This document shows, one piece after another, positions 8,056-15,379 of a stretch of DNA of 64,000 nucleotides (position 1 is the stretch's first letter; every line of letters begins with the position of its first letter). Under the pieces are notes generated by a model, which did no database searches, was not told where the DNA came from, and saw only the letters and a program-made list of their open reading frames with translations. The position numbers were made by a program, and so were the translations under genes. Source of the stretch: CAZCDS01 sp964497585 (GTDB taxonomy: Bacteria; Desulfobacterota; Desulfomonilia; Desulfomonilales; Desulfomonilaceae); NCBI GenBank assembly GCA_964497585.1, contig CAZCDS010000023.1, forward strand, positions 1-64,000, read 5' to 3'.

Positions 8056-10764
8056 ATGAGTCGGAGAAACGAGCATGATGCAGTGACCGGGCACGACGAC
8101 GGAAATAAGAGGCCACGCGTGGTCGGCAACAGAAACCTTCCGATTTATCGAGAATTTGTCAAACTCTTTGTTCCTATCTCCCTCATCGCGACGTTGGCGG
8201 TACTCGGTGCAGCCTTGTACCAGCAAGGGGCCTTCCGAGATCGGATCGCGGTCCGAGAAAGGAACGTTGTGTTGATGGAGAAAGAGGTCTTTGAAACGAG
8301 CCTCGCCTCTCACCTTTCAGACGCGCTCATCGTAGCCGAAATCACGGCGATGCACCTTGCGGATAAGCTCTCTGTTCAAGATTCCCGGCGGCAATTGGCG
8401 CGAATGCTCGCCTCCTTCGCCGCGGGTAGGGAGGTTTATGATCAGGTCAGATACATTGACGCGACCGGCCAGGAAATTGTCCGCATCAATATGACGGCCG
8501 CCGGCCCGATTTCGGTGCCGAAGGAGGAGCTTCAGAACAAGAAAGACCGTCCGTATTTCCTCAAGGGGATGCGTTCCAAGGGGGAAGTCTATGTGTCGAG
8601 GTTCGACCTGAACGTTGAGAAGGGCAAGATCGAGAGGCCTTTCAAGCCGATGATTCGGTTGGTAACGGCGGTGACGAACGACAACGGGGATAAGCTCGGC
8701 ATTATTGTCCTCAATTACCTTGGCAAGAAGCTGCTCGACAGACTGAGGAGGGCCTCACAGGATTCCGAGGGAAGGATACTCTTGCTTAACCCACAGGGGA
8801 GCTGGCTTCTGGGACCTTCGCCGAAAGACGAATGGGGGTTCATGTTCAAGGGGCGGAGTTCCCGATCCATGCGGGCGAAATTCCCCCGGGAATGGACCCG
8901 GATCGCGGTGACGGAGAGAGGCCAGATTTACGGTCCGGACGGACTGTTCACCTTCGACACGATCTGCCCGCTCGGCTGCAGTCCCCGAGGAGGCGGCTCC
9001 CGTTACCGGGGCGAAGCCGAAGAAAACTGGAAAATTGTTTCAGTAGTCGAGCCGGAGAAACTCGTGCCGCCGTGGCGCCGAGCGATGGTCCTTTTCTGGA
9101 TCGGCTTGCTTGCGCTGCTGGCCGCAGTGGGAGGGCAGTGGGCAAGAGCCCGGGTGAAGCGACAAGAGGCCATTGAGGCCCTGAGGGAAAATGAAGAGAA
9201 GTTCCGCATGGTGAGCAATTCCGTTCAGGACGCCATCATCATGATTGATGCCCTCGGCAGGACCACGCTTTGGAGTTCCACCGCGGAAAAGATGTTCGGG
9301 TACAAATCCGAAGACATCATCGGACGTGATCTGCACAGTCTCATTGCAGAAGCAGAGGACCAGGTGAGAGCGGCTGAGGGGCTTCGCCGGTTCAGGGAGA
9401 CGGGAGAGTTCTACGCATCGGGCAGGCTCAGGGAAGTGACCGGCGTGAGAAAGGACGGCACCAAGTTCCCAGCCGAGCTGGCCGTAACCCCCCTCACACT
9501 GGGCAGTCAATGGTTTTCGGTGGGATCCGTCCGCGATATCACCGCCCGGAAACGAGTGGCCGAACAACTGGAAAAGCACAGCGAGCATCTCGAAGAGGTC
9601 GTGAAAGAGCGAACCGCGGAACTCACCGAAATGAATGTGGAACTCCAACGGGAGATAGCGGAACGGGTTCATGTTCAAGACGAGCTCAGAAGGGCCACAG
9701 CGGAACTCGAAGCGCGCGTGGCCGATCGCACGGCCGAACTGAGCGAAGCAAACCGTGAGCTGAACCTGCTCAGTGGAATGGGAGGTCACCTCATCGCGTG
9801 CAACACGACGGAAGAGGCGTTCAGCATCGTAGGGAATTACGTCTGGCAGTTGTTTCCCGGATTTTCGGGTGCGCTCTATGCTTCGGGCAACCAGGGGGCC
9901 CTTATGGAACTCGTGGCCAAGTGGGGCCCTTTCCCGCCTACGGAAGAGGTTTTCGCCACGGACAAGTGCTGGGCGCTACGAAAAGGTCGAGCCCACCCGG
10001 TTACCGATTCCAGTCCCGAGCCCCGATGTCTACACGTGCCCGAGGATTGTCATGCAGGGCATATGTGTGTTCCGATGATGGCGCATGGGGAGACGCTGGG
10101 ACTCCTGCACCTGAGATCCGACGAGACCGACGGAGCGGCCGCCGATGAGCACGGAGAGGATCTCAATGAACCCATGCAGAGGCTTGCTGTTGCGGTGGCC
10201 GAAAATATCGGTATGGCTCTTGCCAATCTGAGATTGAGGGAGACCTTGCGGATTCAGTCGGTAAGGGATCCCCTCACTGGCCTTTTCAACCGCCGCCACA
10301 TGGAGGAATCCCTGGCTCGTGAGTTCTTCAGAGCCGAGCGACTCGAATCCTCAGTGGGCGTCATTATGTTCGATATCGACCATTTCAAGGAGTTCAACGA
10401 CACGCACGGACATGAGGCCGGCGACGCATTGCTGCGCATCCTGGGAAAGTACCTCACGACACACTTGAGAAACGAGGACATGGCCTGCCGCTTCGGCGGG
10501 GAAGAGTTCGTCGCGATATTGCCCGGCGCGTCACTGGACAAAACCGAGCAACGCGCGATGGAGCTTCACAGAGCCCTGAACGCCTTGCACGTCACTCAGG
10601 ACGGCAAGGATCTTGGCGGAGTCACCGTTTCCTTCGGCGTGGCCGCCTTTCCGAGTCACGGTTCCACGGCCCAGAGCGTACTCAGAGCGGCTGATGAGGC
10701 TCTTTACGTAGCGAAATCGAGAGGCCGGGACAGGGTGGAGGTCGCGGGATCCGATAGGCAATGA
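8056..10764 (+). CDS. Membrane diguanylate cyclase: Cache-PAS-GAF-GGDEF
   Basis: The predicted protein has 902 residues. TM1 is at about 33-55 (VKLFVPISLIATLAVLGAAL). A periplasmic double-Cache-like region spans about 60-330, and TM2 is at about 342-360 (MVLFWIGLLALLAAVGG). A PAS domain follows (about 375-500, starting NEEKFRMVSNSVQDAIIMID), then a long coiled coil (about 505-570), a GAF-like domain (about 570-725) and a C-terminal GGDEF domain. The active-site motif is GGEEF (about 814-818), and the inhibitory I-site RxxD (RNED) is five residues before it, so product feedback is expected. The DPLTGLFNRR signature starts the cyclase domain. It should make cyclic di-GMP from two GTP in response to a periplasmic ligand. 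No strong Shine-Dalgarno precedes ATG 8056, so the start is tentative. Confidence 0.88.
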   Translation: MSRRNEHDAVTGHDDGNKRPRVVGNRNLPIYREFVKLFVPISLIATLAVLGAALYQQGAFRDRIAVRERNVVLMEKEVFETSLASHLSDALIVAEITAMHLADKLSVQDSRRQLARMLASFAAGREVYDQVRYIDATGQEIVRINMTAAGPISVPKEELQNKKDRPYFLKGMRSKGEVYVSRFDLNVEKGKIERPFKPMIRLVTAVTNDNGDKLGIIVLNYLGKKLLDRLRRASQDSEGRILLLNPQGSWLLGPSPKDEWGFMFKGRSSRSMRAKFPREWTRIAVTERGQIYGPDGLFTFDTICPLGCSPRGGGSRYRGEAEENWKIVSVVEPEKLVPPWRRAMVLFWIGLLALLAAVGGQWARARVKRQEAIEALRENEEKFRMVSNSVQDAIIMIDALGRTTLWSSTAEKMFGYKSEDIIGRDLHSLIAEAEDQVRAAEGLRRFRETGEFYASGRLREVTGVRKDGTKFPAELAVTPLTLGSQWFSVGSVRDITARKRVAEQLEKHSEHLEEVVKERTAELTEMNVELQREIAERVHVQDELRRATAELEARVADRTAELSEANRELNLLSGMGGHLIACNTTEEAFSIVGNYVWQLFPGFSGALYASGNQGALMELVAKWGPFPPTEEVFATDKCWALRKGRAHPVTDSSPEPRCLHVPEDCHAGHMCVPMMAHGETLGLLHLRSDETDGAAADEHGEDLNEPMQRLAVAVAENIGMALANLRLRETLRIQSVRDPLTGLFNRRHMEESLAREFFRAERLESSVGVIMFDIDHFKEFNDTHGHEAGDALLRILGKYLTTHLRNEDMACRFGGEEFVAILPGASLDKTEQRAMELHRALNALHVTQDGKDLGGVTVSFGVAAFPSHGSTAQSVLRAADEALYVAKSRGRDRVEVAGSDRQ

Positions 10765-11120
10765 ATGGGCCCTTCGGAGGATCGGATTTGTTAGGGAACT
10801 CGCGGTCGTCTTGGGCCCGAGCGGTCGACGCCACTGGCCCAAGGAATGAAGTTATTCCGGTTCCAGACGGTCCCTCCCGTTCCACCAGCCTTGGCGAAGT
10901 TGCGAGAAGATCCGTAATTGTTCCCCGAGACAAGCTACCGGCCTTCACGACGGGTGTCTTGCAGCCTCGATGCTCAATTTAGGAATGCGGTTATTATCGC
11001 GTAGAATGTTTCTTGAACGTACGCGGGGATCAGCATTGACATACGGCGGCTGCCGCTTTATCGTGTCATGTTTACTGTAAGCGCAAACCGATCGCGGCTC
11101 AGCGGGTCGCGGAGGACCGG
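10765..11120. other. Intergenic region
   Basis: No gene is seen. The right end carries the promoter for the ClC gene, listed separately. Confidence 0.4.
11036..11064 (+). promoter_or_regulatory. Sigma70 promoter for the ClC channel gene
   Basis: A consensus TTGACA at 11036-11041 is followed by a 17-base spacer and TATCGT at 11059-11064. The predicted start is near 11071, giving a leader of about 50 bases. Confidence 0.55.
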
Positions 11121-12767
11121 ATGAGTAGGAACCGGCAACTGATCCTTGATTCAGTGTTGCTCGGAGTCGTGGGCGGCCTGAGTGCGCAATTGTTCTGTCT
11201 GTGTCTCGGCTGGTCCGAAAATTTCTTTATGGTTTGGCTCGCCGGGTACACGCCTCCCGGATTGCCCGAAGCCGGAGGACCGCTGCGGGAGGCCGTCGGA
11301 TCCTACGGTCTCTGGCTCATTCCCATTGCAACAACACTTGGCGGCCTGATCTCGGGCGTGCTCGTGTACAGTCTCGCTCCCGAAGCCGAGGGCCACGGAA
11401 CAGATAGCGCGGTCAAAGCCTATCACCAGGCGGGCGGATTCCTTCGTTATCGCATTCCGCCCCTCAAGATGATTGCGTCGGCCATTACGATCGGGTCGGG
11501 GGGGGCCGCCGGCAGAGAAGGACCGACCGCGCTGGTGAGCGCAGGAATAGGCTCGATCTACGCGAGTCTTCAGAAGCGGTCCGACGAAGACCGCCGCCTG
11601 TTGTTGCTTATCGGCATGGGAGCGGGCCTGTCGGCCATTTTCCGTTCCCCCATCGGTTGTGCGATCTTCGCGGTGGAAGTCCTCTACCGTGACATGGAAT
11701 ACGAGTCGACCGCCCTTCTTTACGCGATCCTGGCGTCGCTCGTGGCGTACGTCGTAAATGCATTCTTCGTCGGCTGGGAGCCTCTCTTTAGAGTTCCCGC
11801 GGGTCTCAAGGTCTTCCGTTTCACCGATTACGGGTGGTTCCTCGTCCTGGGCGCGGCGAGCGGTCTTGTGGCCACGCTCTTGCCAATGGTCTTCTACGGG
11901 ATGAGGGACGCGTTTCACGCGCTGCCCGGGCCGGCACACATCAAGCCGGCTATCGGCGGACTGGGCGTCGGGCTCTTGGCACTTGTTTTGCCTCAGGTGC
12001 TCGGCGGCGGGTACGGGTGGATCCAAGAGGCCATTGACGGGAAACTCGCCGCTTCGATTCTGCTGGCCCTGGTATTCGCGAAGATACTGGCATTGGGGCT
12101 CACCGTTTCCTCTGGGGGATCGGGTGGCATATTCGCCCCGTGTCTCTTCGTGGGCGCAATGCTCGGCGGTTTTCTCGCCAATGTATTCGGGCTCTCACCC
12201 CCGGAATTCGCGATCGTAGGGATCGTGGCCGTCTTTGGCGCGGCCGCGCGGGTCCCCTTTGCGACGCTCCTGATGGTCGTTGAAATGACAGGTGGCTTCG
12301 AATTGCTCATACCTGCCGCGGTGGCGCTCACCGTGAGCTATTTCATCCAAGAGGCCCTCTCGACGCATCTCAAATATAAGAGTCTCTACGAAGCCCAGGT
12401 TGCTACCAGGCTAGACTCGCCCGCTCATCAAGCGGAGCACGTGAGGTGCGCTCTGATGTTACTGGAAGAGAAAGAGATGCCCAGCCTCATCGATTGCTCG
12501 CATGTAAACCTTGTGGCGCTGCTGAGATCTGGCGTGCCCATCTACCTCCCCGGCGGAAAGCATCTGTTCATACATGAGGTAACCAACGAGAGCCCCCTGG
12601 CGGGAAAGCCCGCGGAACGGTGCCTGGTTGATTCGTGGGAGGAGGCCGAGATAACCGCGATCATCCGCAAGGGCGAGGTCGTGCTACCGCATTCGGGCTT
12701 CTATATTGAGCCCGGGGACAAATTGTTGATCCTGTCTTCCGTTGATTTCACTCCGCCAGGCACGTGA
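11121..12767 (+). CDS. ClC-family chloride channel/transporter with C-terminal TrkA_C-like domain
   Basis: The predicted protein has 548 residues with some ten or more hydrophobic helices. Selectivity-filter signatures of the ClC family are present. GREGP at 131-135 contains the gating glutamate, and GGIFAP at about 337-342 is the third motif. The first motif (usually GSGIP) is degenerate here, GHGTDSA at 91-97. The gating Glu is compatible with a proton-coupled exchanger, but the mechanism is not decided by sequence alone. Residues from about 425 onward leave the membrane, and the last 80 residues (SPLAGKPAERC, then IIRKGEVVLPHSGFYIEPGDKLLIL) look like a TrkA_C/RCK_C regulatory domain in place of the CBS pair found in many ClCs. 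Its 3' end overlaps the convergent nuclease gene by 20 bases. Confidence 0.88.
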   Translation: MSRNRQLILDSVLLGVVGGLSAQLFCLCLGWSENFFMVWLAGYTPPGLPEAGGPLREAVGSYGLWLIPIATTLGGLISGVLVYSLAPEAEGHGTDSAVKAYHQAGGFLRYRIPPLKMIASAITIGSGGAAGREGPTALVSAGIGSIYASLQKRSDEDRRLLLLIGMGAGLSAIFRSPIGCAIFAVEVLYRDMEYESTALLYAILASLVAYVVNAFFVGWEPLFRVPAGLKVFRFTDYGWFLVLGAASGLVATLLPMVFYGMRDAFHALPGPAHIKPAIGGLGVGLLALVLPQVLGGGYGWIQEAIDGKLAASILLALVFAKILALGLTVSSGGSGGIFAPCLFVGAMLGGFLANVFGLSPPEFAIVGIVAVFGAAARVPFATLLMVVEMTGGFELLIPAAVALTVSYFIQEALSTHLKYKSLYEAQVATRLDSPAHQAEHVRCALMLLEEKEMPSLIDCSHVNLVALLRSGVPIYLPGGKHLFIHEVTNESPLAGKPAERCLVDSWEEAEITAIIRKGEVVLPHSGFYIEPGDKLLILSSVDFTPPGT

Positions 12768-13488
12768 TTCGCAGAACGGGAGCGTTCGGGGGGCAGTTTG
12801 CTGGTTGCCGAAACGTTGCGCGCGGGAAGCCCTCGTCCGGGGTGGTCTTGACGAGAGGCTTTCCCTGCCAGATCCAGGGGGGGATGGGCCGGTTATCGCT
12901 CCACAGTCCGGCCCGTGCCTTCCTTGCCTGCTCTTCAATTTGTTTGAACCCGATTTCAAAGGGGACATAGGGTCGATACCACCAGGCCAGCCCCTTCCTC
13001 AGGAGTTCCTTGTTGAGGCTTTCCCGATCTTCATCCCAGATCCACACCAGAGCCTGTACTCGATGGGACGAATCGAAAGTCCTGAGCCTGGGATGGTACC
13101 ATGGACCCTCGATTCCTCCCGGAACGGGCTGCACGACCACGGCCCTCCCGAGGGTTCTCTTCCTCATGTAGTCGGTCGCCACGTCCCCAAACCTTTGAGG
13201 GACCGGGACCCTGAGCTGCAATTTCTGGCCAGGTAGGGTTCCCGGCCGTCTGAGTGACACGGTCCGTGGACGCACATTTCCCGAGGTGTGCCACCAGATC
13301 GGGGCATCAATTCCGTAGAGGCGAACGTTTGCAACCCGGTCCCTGGAGCTCACTTTGATCTCGTCCGCGCGCATTACTTCCACAACCTGACCGTTCCAGG
13401 GTGAGAAAAACTGAGGCGAAACAACCGCCAACAATAACAGCAACAGTGACCGCACTGCTTCTACCATGTATCCAATTAGCAGATCCAT
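12748..13488 (-). CDS. Secreted thermonuclease-family (SNase-like) protein
   Basis: ATG at 13488 is chosen because GGAG at 13497-13500 sits 8 bases upstream; a GTG at 13497 overlaps that GGAG. The protein has 246 residues with a hydrophobic N-terminal segment (about 1-28) that should export or anchor it. The staphylococcal-nuclease-like core is visible: GQVVEVMRADEIKV, then VRLYGIDAP, later FGDVATDYMRKRTLGRAVVV, and RVQALVWIWDEDRESLNKELLRKGLAWWY followed by QARKARAGLWSD. The R..YGIDAP and E..AR.A..GLW strings are family hallmarks. The family cleaves DNA and RNA, but some relatives have lost activity. There is an unusual insert before the FGDVA segment. A 12-bp perfect inverted repeat covers the start codon (separate entry). 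Confidence 0.8.
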   Translation of the reverse strand: MDLLIGYMVEAVRSLLLLLLAVVSPQFFSPWNGQVVEVMRADEIKVSSRDRVANVRLYGIDAPIWWHTSGNVRPRTVSLRRPGTLPGQKLQLRVPVPQRFGDVATDYMRKRTLGRAVVVQPVPGGIEGPWYHPRLRTFDSSHRVQALVWIWDEDRESLNKELLRKGLAWWYRPYVPFEIGFKQIEEQARKARAGLWSDNRPIPPWIWQGKPLVKTTPDEGFPRATFRQPANCPPNAPVLRITCLAE

Positions 13489-13530
13489 GATGCACACTCC
13501 AAGGCCCTCATACTAATCGTGTGCATCATG
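13486..13530 (-). promoter_or_regulatory. Perfect inverted repeat over the nuclease start codon
   Basis: CATGATGCACAC (13486-13497) is the exact reverse complement of GTGTGCATCATG (13519-13530), spaced by 21 bases. In the minus-strand transcript the 3' arm ends exactly with the ATG of the nuclease gene, while its GGAG lies partly in the loop. It could be an operator for a dimeric regulator or an RNA hairpin limiting initiation. Confidence 0.6.
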
Positions 13531-13610
13531 CTGGCGATGTCAAACGGTTTACGGACTCGGCTTTGAGAGGGACGTTCGGACAATTCTTCCGAAAACGGTG
13601 GGGGGCGGCG

Positions 13611-15116
13611 CTAGTTTGGACCCCCGAACTGGGTCAATGAGGCCTTGACAGCCCTGTCTCTGGCCCAGCGTTCGATCTTGTCGATCCGCTCACGCATGGT
13701 TCGGGAAAGGGGGACCACGTTTCGCAGGGCGTTTGCCAGGGAGTGCTCGGTAAGCTCTTGGTTTTTCGAAGAGCTTTCGTAAATGGCGGAAACGACACCT
13801 TCCTCGATCTCTGCTCCATTGAACCCCTGCGTGGACTCGGCGAGGTAGTCCAGGTCGAATTGGGAGGGATCGAGGAAACGTTTCTTCATGTGGATCTTCA
13901 GGATCTGCTTGCGCTCCTCCTTGCCCGGGAGCCCCACGTAGAACAACTCGTCGAAGCGCCCCTTCCTCAGAATCTCGGGCGGGAGCACCTCCACCTCATT
14001 CGCGGTCGCACCCACGAAGACGGGCGCGGTCTTCTCCTGCATCCAGGTAAGGAATTGGGCAAGCACCCGGGATTCGCTGCCCCCGGCGGCCTTCTGCCGC
14101 TGATTAGCGAGGCCCGCTTCGATCTCGTCAATCCAAAGCACGCATGGGGCAACAGCTTCTGCAGTCTTGATTCCGTTGCGCAGAGCCTCTTCAGGTGGAC
14201 CGGCCAGCCCGTCATAGACTCGTCCCATGTCGAGCCTGAGAAGCGGCAGCTTCCAATAGACGGCGATGGCCTTGATGCAGAGGCTTTTTCCGCATCCGCT
14301 GACGCCCATGGCCAAAATCCCCTTGGGGGGCTGCAATCCGAGTTTGGCCGAGGAAGGGGAGAATGCCTTTCCCCGTTCCCTGAGCCACTTCTTCAGGTTG
14401 TTCAATCCACCGATCTCCCACTGTCCCGTATCTGCGCTCACGAACTCCAGGACACCGCTTTTCTCGACGAGAGCCTTCTTTTCTTCGAGGACCAGATCCA
14501 CGCACTTCGGAGTCATTCCTCCCTCCGTGACAAGCGCGTTCCGAAATGCTTCCACGGCCTCATTAGCGGTGAATCCCATGGCAGCCCGGACCATCTTCTC
14601 TTTCAGGTCGGGCGTCACGGAGGCGCGTATGGGGGTGGGGTTGGGACGGGCGTCGATGCAGGCATCCAGAAGCCTCGAGAGCTCGTCAAACCGCGGCAGC
14701 GGCACGTCCTCAATCCTGAACAGCGACAGCAATTCCAGCGGGAGGCTCATCTGAGGACAGACGAAGAAGACCGCCTTGCGACTGGGCCGGAGACGGATCG
14801 AGCATTCCTTGATTTGCCGGACCAGCGCCGGGCAGCCGTGCACAACGAGATGAAAATCTTTGAAGAACAGGGGGGCGGAATCCTTCACGTTTGTGTACAG
14901 GTCCAGGGCCTTCACAGGGTCCCCGGTGTCATCCAGGAATTCCTTTCCCCTCTTGAGTCCGTCAAGACAGGACCAGGTGTACAACGCCACGGACTGCCCA
15001 AGAACCTTCTCTGCCGCCATCGAGACGATACGCTCAACCCTCTCTTCCTCTTCGGAGATCAAGTAGATGAGCGAGGCTCTCGATTGTAGCAGATTTTGAA
15101 TTCTCTTGAAGATCAT
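13611..15116 (-). CDS. Ycf46-like AAA+ ATPase
   Basis: The start is set at ATG 15116 (MIFKRIQNLLQSRASLIYL), because the 40 residues that an upstream start at 15236 would add look non-conserved. The protein then has 501 residues. The N-terminal domain (about 1-210) resembles a degenerate P-loop domain with EEERVERIV and LFFKDFHLVVHGCPALVRQI. The C-terminal AAA+ module carries Walker A GVSGCGKS, Walker B VLWIDEIE, sensor GATANEVEVLPPE and the arginine-finger string RKGRFDELF, followed by an HMKKRFLDPSQFDLDYLAESTQGFNGAEIE lid. This is the plan of the Ycf46 family of bacteria and plastids. The function is poorly known; a role in stress or carbon-uptake control has been proposed for cyanobacterial members. 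Confidence 0.85.
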   Translation of the reverse strand: MIFKRIQNLLQSRASLIYLISEEEERVERIVSMAAEKVLGQSVALYTWSCLDGLKRGKEFLDDTGDPVKALDLYTNVKDSAPLFFKDFHLVVHGCPALVRQIKECSIRLRPSRKAVFFVCPQMSLPLELLSLFRIEDVPLPRFDELSRLLDACIDARPNPTPIRASVTPDLKEKMVRAAMGFTANEAVEAFRNALVTEGGMTPKCVDLVLEEKKALVEKSGVLEFVSADTGQWEIGGLNNLKKWLRERGKAFSPSSAKLGLQPPKGILAMGVSGCGKSLCIKAIAVYWKLPLLRLDMGRVYDGLAGPPEEALRNGIKTAEAVAPCVLWIDEIEAGLANQRQKAAGGSESRVLAQFLTWMQEKTAPVFVGATANEVEVLPPEILRKGRFDELFYVGLPGKEERKQILKIHMKKRFLDPSQFDLDYLAESTQGFNGAEIEEGVVSAIYESSSKNQELTEHSLANALRNVVPLSRTMRERIDKIERWARDRAVKASLTQFGGPN

Positions 15117-15379
15117 CGCCTCGATTCCTTCGCGAAGAATTTTGCCATATTTCGCGACCTTCCACAATGTCTCGCACGTCCCGTCGGGGGGTCGTATATT
15201 CCCGCGGCCATCGGTCCGCCACCTTCGGATTCCCATCGAAGGCCGGTTGAAGACGCCGGCCGAGTCAATTTTTTGTCCTGGTCAGCCTGAGCGAGAGGGG
15301 CAGGAGGAGATACCATGCTCCATGGAGTGATCTGGTTCTTACTTTGGAGAGGATTTGTCTTGTCATAGAGGGAGACGGA

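Noticed and set aside
12748..12767. Overlap of the ClC and nuclease genes as a possible error
   Set aside because: A 20-base convergent overlap is normal and both C-termini are plausible.
13743..15089. A 448-codon frame antisense to the Ycf46-like gene
   Set aside because: The minus strand carries complete AAA+ motifs; the plus-strand product resembles nothing.
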